From: JAXGPF01 sp964650945
Lineage (GTDB): Bacteria; Verrucomicrobiota; Kiritimatiellia; JAAZAB01
NCBI GenBank assembly: GCA_964650945.1
Contig: CAZYXU010000119.1
Span: 1 to 11,692 of the forward strand
DNA: 11,692 nucleotides
Reading direction: 5' to 3'
Shown: in pieces, positions 1 through 7,592 of the stretch
Numbering within the stretch: position 1 is the stretch's first letter
How the letters are laid out: each line of letters opens with the position of its first letter
The notes under the pieces: generated by a model
Told to the model about the DNA's origin: nothing
Databases searched by the model: none
Seen by the model: the letters and a program-made list of their open reading frames with translations, nothing else
Program-made: the position numbers and the translations under genes

Positions 1-41
1 CCGGCGGGATGCTCATGGTCCGGGACGGCCATGCCGGCCGG

Positions 42-2027
42 TCAAGGGGCATATTTTTGGCCGCTGAGTTTGAATAATATCAAATTAACGATCGGTTGCG
101 GAAGGTAAATCCGGGTTCTTTCCTTGGTTTGGTACTCTTTGCCGTCCATCACGGCCAGGCGGCCTTCCAGGATATGCGTTTTGGGCCGCTCCGCCTTCGC
201 ATCGCGGTCGAAGACCAACTCCGGATTCAGCGTAAACGTCATGTTTTTCCAGCGCACCTCGGCGTTGGCGGATGATTTGGCCCGGTTCTGGATCAGGTCA
301 TAGAGGATATATTCCCGGGTATCCCGCCCCCACCAGTCCCAACGCGCGGAATCTTTCTGCGGATCCGCCTCCACCAACTGCGCCGCGACAACCTGGTTAT
401 GGCCGTCCGTGACCAGCAACAGCCGGTTGAAGTTTTCTTCGTAGATTCCCGGGTAGGCGTAGTAAAACAAACTGTTTTCGGGAAATCCGGGCGTAGTGAC
501 GCTGCTTTTGGAGGCGGAACTTTTTTCAAGGAACAAAGCCTTGACGGCGTCGTCCAACGGCATCAAATAAGTGACTTTTTTGTAAATCACCAGGGATGGA
601 TATTCGCGGGTATCCACGTTCGGTTCGCCCAGACTGCCAAGCAGGGCCTGCATGTCATCCGCGGCCCGCGCGCCCTTGCTCACCCCATAATGCCAGCGCG
701 GCGAAAGCGCTAACCCGGCGCCAAACCCGGCGCGCGCGCCGGTCGGCCGCTCGCCCCGGGCGATTCTGGCAATGATCGCGGTGACGGCCATGCGGTTGGT
801 GGCGTCGGGATATTGCCGGAGGGCGTCTTCCATGATTTGCACCGCCACCTTGAGATCCTGCGCCTTTTGCGCCGCGGCCACGGCTTGCGCCAGGGCGATG
901 GAATCGTTTTCCTGTTTCTGCAGGACGATGGCGGCTTCAATATTTCTGCGCTTCCATCCGGCGATCAGGGCATCGGCTTCCGCCCGGTTAACCGCGGCGG
1001 CATTCTGGTTGAGCGCCTCCTGCAGGAAGTCAATGGCCTGCCGGAGATCGTTATGGGATTTCGACTCCGCTTCCGCCATGGCCTTGGACAAGGCCTCGGT
1101 CTGGTTGAAACCGATCTGCATTTTCGCCAGCAGCCGGGCCGCGTCCGTGCGGTTGGTGGCGCCCGGGCAATCTTCCATGGTGTTTTCCAGCATTTTGATG
1201 GCGAGGGGCAGATCGTTCATCTGTTGCACCGACCGCATGGTTTCGGCCAGGGTCATGGCCTCCATGGACTCCGTCCGGCTGGTCATCAGTTTTTCCGCGT
1301 AAGTCATCCGCATCTGGCTCAACCGGGCTTCGGCATGGGACCGGTTTAACGCCAGGGGATTGTGATGCACGGCTTGGATCAAGTCTTCGAGCGCCAGGCC
1401 GAGATTGGTAACCGCAATGGCGGTGGCGCGGGTAAGGGCATTCGAGACTTGGACCGCTTGTTCCAGCCGCTGGAGGAGGATTTTGGCTTCCACCCGGTTG
1501 CGCGCTTTCGGATAATTGCTCAATGCCGCATTGATTGACTGCATGGCCGCCTGATAATCGGCGGCGGCGGATTCCTGATCCAGAATGCCGGCCACGGCGC
1601 GCGATTCGCTGTTCACCGCCTGCCGGTTATTCAGATATATGACCAGCAGCGTCCCAAAAACAACCGAAAATAAAACGAACTTAACCAAGCCGAGGAAATT
1701 AAATGTGGAAGAGCGGGCGGCAACCTTGCGGCTGGCCGCCGCCGGCGCCGCCGGCGCGGCCGGGGATGGCGCCGGCGCGGGCGGCTCAACCTCAGGCTTG
1801 GGCATGATTTGCACGTATTTCCTGCAATTCGCGCATTGAATATTTTTCCCGGCCAGACTGCCGGGGGCCAAAATCGCCGTGCCGCAGTGGGGGCAATCGG
1901 CCCGGATATCCGGGGCCGGCACGGTGAGTGGCTGGCCGCAATCGGGGCAGTCAAATGTCTGCCCGACGCCCGTTTCGGCGACGGCGACGCTTTTCCCGCA
2001 GCCGCATTGAAAATAAATATCCGGCAT
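42..2027 (-). CDS. Membrane-anchored double zinc-ribbon protein with five Asn-Arg helical repeats; function unknown
   Basis: I do not recognise this 661-residue protein as a named family. Seen: two zinc-ribbon modules (Cys8, 10, 27, 30 and Cys45, 48, 65, 68), a Pro/Ala linker (about 79-98), one membrane segment (about 111-132), five helical repeats (about 157-425) with an Asn-Arg pair at 177, 228, 292, 347 and 411, and a C-terminal region (about 436-661) rich in aromatic residues that I cannot assign. The repeats follow a TPR-like pattern: a helix of the type Ala-Ile-x-x-Leu-x-x-Ala-Leu, then Pro, then Asn-Arg and a second helix. Inferred topology: ribbons in the cytoplasm, repeats and C-terminal domain outside the inner membrane. 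Small zinc ribbons of this MJ0042-like type are common at the N-terminus of PVC and deltaproteobacterial membrane proteins. The ATG at 2027 starts the first ribbon directly; its Shine-Dalgarno site is weak. It has its own promoter and ends near the window edge, so a downstream partner could lie outside. A scaffold or sensor role is only a guess. Confidence 0.85.
   Translation of the reverse strand: MPDIYFQCGCGKSVAVAETGVGQTFDCPDCGQPLTVPAPDIRADCPHCGTAILAPGSLAGKNIQCANCRKYVQIMPKPEVEPPAPAPSPAAPAAPAAASRKVAARSSTFNFLGLVKFVLFSVVFGTLLVIYLNNRQAVNSESRAVAGILDQESAAADYQAAMQSINAALSNYPKARNRVEAKILLQRLEQAVQVSNALTRATAIAVTNLGLALEDLIQAVHHNPLALNRSHAEARLSQMRMTYAEKLMTSRTESMEAMTLAETMRSVQQMNDLPLAIKMLENTMEDCPGATNRTDAARLLAKMQIGFNQTEALSKAMAEAESKSHNDLRQAIDFLQEALNQNAAAVNRAEADALIAGWKRRNIEAAIVLQKQENDSIALAQAVAAAQKAQDLKVAVQIMEDALRQYPDATNRMAVTAIIARIARGERPTGARAGFGAGLALSPRWHYGVSKGARAADDMQALLGSLGEPNVDTREYPSLVIYKKVTYLMPLDDAVKALFLEKSSASKSSVTTPGFPENSLFYYAYPGIYEENFNRLLLVTDGHNQVVAAQLVEADPQKDSARWDWWGRDTREYILYDLIQNRAKSSANAEVRWKNMTFTLNPELVFDRDAKAERPKTHILEGRLAVMDGKEYQTKERTRIYLPQPIVNLILFKLSGQKYAP
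753..1559 (-). repeat. Five degenerate 51-64-residue protein repeats with Asn-Arg signature
   Basis: This part of the left-end gene encodes five copies of a two-helix unit. Each has a helix of the form Ala-Ile-x-x-Leu-x-x-Ala-Leu, a short turn usually containing Pro or Ala, an invariant Asn-Arg pair, and a second Ala/Leu-rich helix. The pairs fall at residues 177, 228, 292, 347 and 411, so spacing alternates roughly between 51-55 and 64 residues. The copies are degenerate at the DNA level, so the duplication is old. The unit resembles a TPR with an extended linker but is not a standard 34-residue TPR. Confidence 0.75.
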
Positions 2028-2104
2028 AATAACCCGTCTGCAGGCTGGGTTGACATTCAGCCGCTAATCCCGGCACACCCATACCATATACATTATTTTT
2101 AAGT

Positions 2105-2132
2105 ATTATTTCCAAACAGGCCGGCAAGTCAA
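2105..2132 (-). promoter_or_regulatory. Probable sigma70-type promoter of the zinc-ribbon/repeat gene
   Basis: On the minus strand a TTGACT box (2127-2132, 5 of 6 to consensus) is followed after 16 bp by AATAAT (2105-2110, 5 of 6 to consensus). This predicts a transcript start near 2098 and a leader of about 70 nt before the ATG at 2027. The region just downstream (2078-2105) is strikingly AT-rich compared with the rest of the window. No other promoter candidate in the 136-bp gap is as good. Confidence 0.55.
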
Positions 2133-2162
2133 CCTTTAATACCGTATCCCGTAACCGGCCTG
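2117..2162 (-). terminator. Weak terminator-like inverted repeat after the efflux pump gene
   Basis: Two perfect 8-bp arms, CAGGCCGG and CCGGCCTG (2155-2162 and 2117-2124), face each other across a 30-nt loop, starting two bases after the pump stop codon. On the minus strand only three T residues follow, then GGAAATAATACTT, so it does not meet the usual rule for an intrinsic terminator and the loop is long. It may be a partial terminator or an RNA-end stabilising stem. The left arm lies inside the spacer of the promoter for the next gene. Confidence 0.3.
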
Positions 2163-2163
2163 G

Positions 2164-5100
2164 TCAGGTCGCGTCCGCTCGCGGATTGCGGCGCTGCGCC
2201 CGTTTCCATTTCCACTCCTCGACCGCGCAGAAAGCGCAGGGCACAATGAACAGCGTGATCACACTGACCGCCATCCCCCCGACCGAGGGGATCGCCATCG
2301 GCTGCATCACGTCCGCGCCGCGGCCGGTTGCCCAGAAGATGGGCATAAGGCCGAAGACCGTCGTGGCGGTCGTCATCAGGCAGGGCCGGATACGCTTCAG
2401 TCCCGCGTCAAGGATGGCGGCGCGAATCTCGGCGATGGAGCTGAACTTGCGGTTCTTGAAAGCCGCTTCCAGGTAGGTGGCGATGATCACGCCGTCATCG
2501 TCCACCACGCCGAAGAGGACCAGGAACCCGACCCAAACGGCAACCGAAAGGTTGGCGCCCCACAGGGCGAGCATGATGAAGCCGCCGCAGGCGGAAACCA
2601 GCACGCCGCCGAAGATCACCGGCGCGATCCACCAACGACTGAATCCCAGGTAAAGCATCACGAAAATGATCGCCAGCGTGATGGGCACAAGGATGCGCAT
2701 CCGGGCCGCGGCGCGGACCTGATTCTCGAACTGGCCGGACCACTCCCAGTAGTAGCCCGGGGGGATTTTCAGCCGGCCGTCTTTGACCGCCTGCCGCAGC
2801 AGGGACTCGGCGTCGTTGACGACCGAGACCTCGTCGCGCTCGCGGGTATTCATGGTGACGTAGCCGACCAGCAGGCCCCGTTCGCCCTTGATCTCCTGCG
2901 GGCCCAGGACGGTCGTAATGGCGGCAAGTTGGACCAACGGCACCTGCGCGCCCGCGGCGGTGGGCACGCCGATCCGCTGGATCGCCTCGGCGTCCTCGCG
3001 GAAATCGCGGGCCAGCCGGAGGCGGATCGGATACCGCTCGCGCCCCTCGACCGTCTCCATCAGATTCATCCCGCCCAGGGCCGTCTCGATGACGTCCTGG
3101 ACGTCGCGGATATTGACGCCGTAGCGCCCGATCCGGTCGCGGTCAATCTCGATCTGAAGGTAGGGCTTGCCGACAATGCGGTCCGCGATAATGTCCGCCG
3201 CGCCGGGCACTTCGCGGAGAAGCTGTTCGATCTGGAGGCCGATGCGCTCGATCTCGCGCAGGTCGGCGCCGAAAATCTTGACCCCCATCATGGCGCGGAA
3301 GCCGGTCTGGAGCATGACTAGCCGCGTCTGGATGGGTTGCAGGAACGTCGGCAGCACGCCGGGAATCGCCGTTTTTTCCTGGAGTTCGGCGAGAATCTCG
3401 TGCTTGGTTATGCGGCGCTCTTCGGGCCAGATCCGCGCCAGCGGTTTCCGGATGAAGCCGGGCCAGCGGGAGTAAAAGCGTTCGACCGGGCGCATGCGCC
3501 ATTGGTCCTCGGGTTTGAGGATGATGATGCTCTCGATCATGCCGATGGGCGCGGGATCGAGCGCCGATTCGGCCCGGCCGACCTTGCCTACGACCGATTC
3601 GACCTCGGGCACGCTGGCGATCGCCCGGTCCTGCCGGCTGTTGACCTGGATGGCCTGCGACAGCGATCCCTGCGGCAGGAGCGACGGCATGTAGAGGAAT
3701 GAACCTTCGTCCAGCGGCGGCATGAATTCACGGCCGATGCCAGGCAGGATGCGGGTTTCCCGTAAGACCGTGAGGCCGGCGGCGCGCTCGGCCGCGCGCG
3801 CCGGCGGGTCAGGCCGGCGCCACAGGATGCGGGAACGCTCACGGCCGTACCGGTCCCGGATCCATTCCCGGCGGAGTTGGCCGAATTCAACCAGCGGCCG
3901 GACCAGGTCTTTATCCGGCGGCGCATGCATGAGACGTTTCAGCTCCGGCGATGCCGGCGCGCGGGCGAACAGGTTGATGGCCGCCTCCACCGGGGAGAGC
4001 GTCTTGCCAATGCCCAGCCACACGCTCAGACCGGCGAACAGGAGGAGGAGCGGCGCAATAAAAAATGTCCGCTTGTGCCCGAGCACCCATGCCAGCGCCG
4101 GGGCGTATGCCCGGGCAATCAGACGCGCGACGCGGTTTTCCTCCAGCGGTAGGCAGCGCTCCCGGGTCATGCGCATGACGCACAAGGCGATGCCCGCACC
4201 GACCGCGGCGGAGATGAGCCAGCCCGCGCCGGGCCCCTGGGCCAGGCCCCACCGGAACGCGGCCTGCGTGGCGAGCGCCGCCAGCACACCCACGCCGGCG
4301 GCAACCGCGACCGCCACCGGCCGGCGCCGCTTGCCCGGCCGGAAGAGCAGATAACAAAGGAAAGGCACCACCGTAATTGCCAGCACGACGGCGGAACCGA
4401 TGGCGAAGGTCTTCGTGAACGCCAGCGGCCTGAACAGCTTACCCTCCTGATCGGCCAGGAAAAAAACCGGGATGAACGACACCAGGGTGTTGGAAACCGC
4501 CGTGATGATGGCCCCGCCGACTTCCGTCGCGCCGGCGTAGATGACCCCGAAATACCCCTGGCCGCGCAGCTCCTCCTCCGTCGCCGCGGCGACGCGGCGG
4601 TGAATGTTTTCCGCCATGATGATGCCCATGTCGGCCACATCGCCGATGGCAATCGCCAGGCCCGCCAGCGACATGATGTTGCTATCCACGCCAAAGATGT
4701 ACATCAGGATAAAGGTGAGCGCCACGGCCAGCGGCAGCGTGGCGAGCACCGTCGCGGTCGTCCGCAAATGGAGCAGGAAGACCAGGATAACGAGGCTGGC
4801 GAGCAGCGCCTCCTCGAACAACGCGCGCTTCAAGGTGTGAATGACTTCGTTGACCACGGTGGTGCGGTCATAAAATGGAACAATCCGGACACCCGACGCG
4901 CGCCCATCCCGGAGGGTTTTGCGGGGCAGGCCGGGCTCGAGTTGGGCGATCTTGGCCTTGACCCGTTCCATGACGGCGCGGGGATTCTCGCCGTACCGCA
5001 TGAGCACCACGCCCCCGACCGCCTCAACCCCGGCCTTGTCGAGCGCGCCGCGCCGGAAGTCCGGCCCCAATTGAACCGTGCTCACGTTGCCGACCGTAAT

Positions 5101-5859
5101 CGGCGTGCCGCCCTCCTGCCGGATGACGATGCGCTCGAGATCCGCGGCCGTCTTGACAAATCCCACGCCGCGGATGAAGAATTCGACGCCATTATTCTCC
5201 AGCACCTTGGCGCCTACATCAATATTGCTCTTGCGCACGGCCGCGAACACGTCCATGACCGTGACGCGGTGCGCGCGGAGTTTGTCGGGATGGAGATCGA
5301 TCTGGTACTGCTTGACGAATCCGCCGATGCTGGCGACTTCGCTCACCCCCTCGACGGCATTGAGCTGGTAGCGGATGTACCAGTCCTGAATGGACCGCAG
5401 CTCCGCGAGGTCAAAGCCCTCGCCCTCGACCGTGTACCAGTAGATCTGGCCCAGGGCGGTCGCGTCCGGTCCGAGCGCCGGCATGACGCCCGCCGGCAGC
5501 CGTTGCTGGGCCATATTCATCCGCTCCAGCACGCGCGAGCGAGCCCAGTAGTAGTCTAGATTGTCCTTGAAGATGACGAAGACCATGGCGAAGCCGAAGC
5601 CGGACATTGACCGGATGGCCTTCACGCCCGGCGTGCCCGCCAGACTCGTCGTGAGGGGAAACGTAACCTGGTCATCCACATCCTGCGGGCTGCGGCCCGG
5701 CCATTCGGCGTAAACGATGACCTGTTTCTCGCCGATATCGGGGATCGCGTCAACCGGCGTGCGCACAACGGCGAAATAACCGCCCACGCCCAGGCCGGCA
5801 ATGATGAGCGCCATCAGGAAGGGATTCCTGAGGCACCAGCGGATGATGAGGTTGACCAT
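2164..5859 (-). CDS. cusA: CusA-like heavy-metal RND efflux pump, extended form with extra membrane segments
   Basis: Inner-membrane, proton-driven RND transporter of the heavy-metal (HME) subfamily, expected to export Cu(I)/Ag(I) through the adaptor and outer-membrane channel encoded just upstream. From the ATG at 5859 it is 1231 residues, against about 1047 for E. coli CusA. Twelve standard membrane segments are seen (first about 12-32, last about 1192-1212), plus two extra hydrophobic stretches (about 514-534 and 546-562) between segments 6 and 7 and an extra loop of about 85 residues after segment 7. Met724, Met774 and Met849 match, by remembered alignment, the three-Met copper/silver site of CusA. 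Asp410 in segment 4 matches the proton-relay Asp; segment 10 has a triple Asp (1120-1122) where CusA has a single Glu. The in-frame TTG at 5874, directly after the adaptor stop, is a less likely start because the family begins with a short stretch like Met-Val-Asn-Leu-Ile-Ile-Arg. No clear Shine-Dalgarno site is visible, so translation is probably coupled to the adaptor gene. Metal choice is inferred. Confidence 0.93.
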   Translation of the reverse strand: MVNLIIRWCLRNPFLMALIIAGLGVGGYFAVVRTPVDAIPDIGEKQVIVYAEWPGRSPQDVDDQVTFPLTTSLAGTPGVKAIRSMSGFGFAMVFVIFKDNLDYYWARSRVLERMNMAQQRLPAGVMPALGPDATALGQIYWYTVEGEGFDLAELRSIQDWYIRYQLNAVEGVSEVASIGGFVKQYQIDLHPDKLRAHRVTVMDVFAAVRKSNIDVGAKVLENNGVEFFIRGVGFVKTAADLERIVIRQEGGTPITVGNVSTVQLGPDFRRGALDKAGVEAVGGVVLMRYGENPRAVMERVKAKIAQLEPGLPRKTLRDGRASGVRIVPFYDRTTVVNEVIHTLKRALFEEALLASLVILVFLLHLRTTATVLATLPLAVALTFILMYIFGVDSNIMSLAGLAIAIGDVADMGIIMAENIHRRVAAATEEELRGQGYFGVIYAGATEVGGAIITAVSNTLVSFIPVFFLADQEGKLFRPLAFTKTFAIGSAVVLAITVVPFLCYLLFRPGKRRRPVAVAVAAGVGVLAALATQAAFRWGLAQGPGAGWLISAAVGAGIALCVMRMTRERCLPLEENRVARLIARAYAPALAWVLGHKRTFFIAPLLLLFAGLSVWLGIGKTLSPVEAAINLFARAPASPELKRLMHAPPDKDLVRPLVEFGQLRREWIRDRYGRERSRILWRRPDPPARAAERAAGLTVLRETRILPGIGREFMPPLDEGSFLYMPSLLPQGSLSQAIQVNSRQDRAIASVPEVESVVGKVGRAESALDPAPIGMIESIIILKPEDQWRMRPVERFYSRWPGFIRKPLARIWPEERRITKHEILAELQEKTAIPGVLPTFLQPIQTRLVMLQTGFRAMMGVKIFGADLREIERIGLQIEQLLREVPGAADIIADRIVGKPYLQIEIDRDRIGRYGVNIRDVQDVIETALGGMNLMETVEGRERYPIRLRLARDFREDAEAIQRIGVPTAAGAQVPLVQLAAITTVLGPQEIKGERGLLVGYVTMNTRERDEVSVVNDAESLLRQAVKDGRLKIPPGYYWEWSGQFENQVRAAARMRILVPITLAIIFVMLYLGFSRWWIAPVIFGGVLVSACGGFIMLALWGANLSVAVWVGFLVLFGVVDDDGVIIATYLEAAFKNRKFSSIAEIRAAILDAGLKRIRPCLMTTATTVFGLMPIFWATGRGADVMQPMAIPSVGGMAVSVITLFIVPCAFCAVEEWKWKRAQRRNPRADAT

Positions 5860-5874
5860 GGCGGGATATCCCAA

Positions 5875-7521
5875 TCAGTGCTTGTGCGGGGTTGCGCCGG
5901 CGGGCGGGCCGGCCGCCGGCGCCAGCCCGGGGGCGGATGCCCCGTCGTGCGGGCGGTCCGCCCGGCCGCCCATCAGGCCGCCGGGATAAAACAGGCTCGG
6001 GTGCCCGGTGATCTGGAACTGGCTGTCAATCAGGAACCCGCCGCTGGCCGCCACCCGTTCGCCGTCAGCCAGGCCTTTGAGCACCGGGAAAAAACCGGCG
6101 GCGCGCGGCCCTAAAACAACCTCCCGCGCTTCAAACAATCCCCGGGATTTCTCCACATAGACGATCCGCCGCGTTCCGCTGTCGAGCACCGCGCTGACCG
6201 GCACGGCGAGCAGCCCAGGCCCGGCGGCGGCCGGCGCCGGCGTTGGGAGCGGCGCGAGTTGCATGTGGCAGACCGGGCAATTGCCCGGCTGCGCATAGGT
6301 CTTTTCCGCCTCGCACTTCATCGGGCAGAAGTATTTGTCCGGCGCGGCGGCGGCCGGCGGCGCGCCGGCAACCGCCGGCTCCAGTCCGGGAATCCGCTCC
6401 AGGGGCATTTCGCAGATCGGGCAATTGCCCGGCTGATCCTGCAGCACCTGCGGATGCATCGGGCAGGAGAACCGGCCTTCGACTCCCGTGGGAGCGGCCC
6501 GGCCGTCCGCGGCCAGCGCCGACCGGATCACCGCGCTCACGAACATCCCCGGCTTGAGCGCATGGTCCTGATTGCCGACGTGGACGGGCACCCTGACCGT
6601 GCGGGTGTCTTCGTTCACGCGGGGCTCGACGAACGTGACCTGGCCGCCGAAGACGCGCCCGGGCAGGGCCTCGGCGGTAATTTCCACCAGTTGCCCGTAG
6701 CGGATCCAGGGGAGGTCGACTTCGTAGATGTCCAGGTAGACCCACACGGTATCCAGGTTGGCGACGCGGTACAACACATCGCCGGCTTGGAAGGCGCTGT
6801 TCCGCTCGATCTTCTTCTCGATGACCGTCCCCGCGATGGGCGAATAAAGCGTAATGCGATCCGTGACGGTGTTCTGCTCGACCAGCGCCGCGATCTGCTC
6901 CCTGGTCAACCCCCAGCGCTGCAGTTTGAGCTTGGCCAGTTCGGCGAGCGATGCGCCTGGACCGCCCGCGCCGCCGCGCAGGGCGGTCAGCAGTTCCTGT
7001 TGGGCCACCAGCAATTCGGGGCTGTAGACTTCGGCAAGGTGGTCGCCGGCCTTGATTTCCACGCCGGTAAAGTCAACGAACAAACGCTCGGCATAACCAT
7101 CCGTGCGCGCGGTGATCGTGGCGAGCGACGACTCGCTGTATTGGATTTTGCCGACCGCCCGCAGTTCCCGGGAAAGTTCCCGCCGGGCCACCAGCTCCGT
7201 CTCCACGCCCGCCATCGCGAGCGCGTGATCGGTAAGCTGGAGCATGGGCTCCCCGCCGGCGCCGGTTGGCGCGGCGGCGGCAATCAGCGGCATCTCGCAG
7301 ATCGGGCATTTCCCGGGCCGGGGCAGGCGGATTTGCGGGTGCATCGAGCAGGTCCAGGTTTCCGCGGCGGCCGGCGGCGCGGCGGCCGGCGCATCCGCGG
7401 CCGGACGGCCGGGCGTCAGCCAGCCGCGCAGCAGGAACCCGGCGCCCAGGGCCAGGAAAACAACCGCCAGGTGTCGCATCCGGCCGTGGCCGTTTTTTTT
7501 CACCCTTGCTTCCGCGCTCAT
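5875..7521 (-). CDS. cusB: CusB-like periplasmic adaptor of metal efflux with three heavy-metal-binding motifs
   Basis: Membrane fusion (adaptor) subunit that links the RND pump to the outer-membrane channel. 548 residues, longer than the roughly 400 of E. coli CusB. Order: N-terminal membrane anchor or signal (about 17-34), Ala/Pro linker, metal-binding motif 1 (57-79, Cys-Ser-Met-His-Pro...Cys-Pro-Ile-Cys-Glu-Met), the barrel-sandwich, helical-hairpin and beta-barrel core (about 95-335), motif 2 (351-374), motif 3 (397-422, Cys-Pro-Met-Lys-Cys...Cys-Pro-Val-Cys-His-Met), then a membrane-proximal domain (about 435-510) and a Gly/Pro/Ala-rich tail ending Pro-His-Lys-His. The motifs match the small heavy-metal-binding domain often fused to CusB-type adaptors, where they bind Cu/Ag by Met, Cys and His. 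One N-terminal copy is usual; two more before the membrane-proximal domain is unusual. The start at 7521 has AAGGGG six bases upstream. The stop is followed closely by the pump start. Substrate (Cu/Ag rather than Co/Zn/Cd) is inferred from the Met/Cys motifs. Confidence 0.92.
   Translation of the reverse strand: MSAEARVKKNGHGRMRHLAVVFLALGAGFLLRGWLTPGRPAADAPAAAPPAAAETWTCSMHPQIRLPRPGKCPICEMPLIAAAAPTGAGGEPMLQLTDHALAMAGVETELVARRELSRELRAVGKIQYSESSLATITARTDGYAERLFVDFTGVEIKAGDHLAEVYSPELLVAQQELLTALRGGAGGPGASLAELAKLKLQRWGLTREQIAALVEQNTVTDRITLYSPIAGTVIEKKIERNSAFQAGDVLYRVANLDTVWVYLDIYEVDLPWIRYGQLVEITAEALPGRVFGGQVTFVEPRVNEDTRTVRVPVHVGNQDHALKPGMFVSAVIRSALAADGRAAPTGVEGRFSCPMHPQVLQDQPGNCPICEMPLERIPGLEPAVAGAPPAAAAPDKYFCPMKCEAEKTYAQPGNCPVCHMQLAPLPTPAPAAAGPGLLAVPVSAVLDSGTRRIVYVEKSRGLFEAREVVLGPRAAGFFPVLKGLADGERVAASGGFLIDSQFQITGHPSLFYPGGLMGGRADRPHDGASAPGLAPAAGPPAGATPHKH
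6256..6333 (-). other. Heavy-metal-binding motif 3 in the adaptor
   Basis: Residues 397-422 of the adaptor: Cys399, Met401, Cys403, then Pro-Gly-Asn-Cys-Pro-Val-Cys-His-Met. It differs from motifs 1 and 2 by replacing the Met-His-Pro triplet with Met-Lys-Cys and by adding His after the last Cys. That gives four Cys in one motif, so its metal preference may differ from the other two. Confidence 0.8.
6400..6471 (-). other. Heavy-metal-binding motif 2 in the adaptor
   Basis: Residues 351-374 of the adaptor: Cys-Pro-Met-His-Pro-Gln, then Pro-Gly-Asn-Cys-Pro-Ile-Cys-Glu-Met. It lies directly after the beta-barrel domain. Its Pro-Gly-Asn-Cys-Pro DNA is almost identical to that of motif 3, 144 bp away. 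Confidence 0.85.
7285..7353 (-). other. Heavy-metal-binding motif 1 in the adaptor
   Basis: Residues 57-79 of the adaptor, just after the membrane anchor and an Ala/Pro linker: Cys-Ser-Met-His-Pro-Gln, then Pro-Gly-Lys-Cys-Pro-Ile-Cys-Glu-Met. This is the usual place for such a domain in CusB-type adaptors. Confidence 0.88.
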
Positions 7522-7592
7522 ATGCTTCCCCTTTGTGCTGCTGGTCCGGCCGCATCGCCGCCCTGCGCCGATGGCTGCCGATGCCCGGGCCC

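Noticed and set aside
24..43. GACGGCC/GGCCGGTC hairpin overlapping the stop of the left-end gene
   Set aside because: The stem has a bulge, no T-run follows on the minus strand, and GC-rich DNA yields such pairs often.
1737..1790. GCCGGC-rich low-complexity DNA as a regulatory repeat
   Set aside because: It is explained by codons of the Ala/Pro linker of the zinc-ribbon protein.
4600..5559. 319-codon open frame on the plus strand opposite the pump gene
   Set aside because: It is antisense to a well-supported gene, rich in Arg/His/Asp as expected of a shadow frame in GC-rich DNA, and resembles no protein family.
5860..5874. TTG at 5874 as the pump start
   Set aside because: It adds five residues not expected in the family and has no better ribosome site than the ATG at 5859, though coupling to the adaptor stop keeps it possible.
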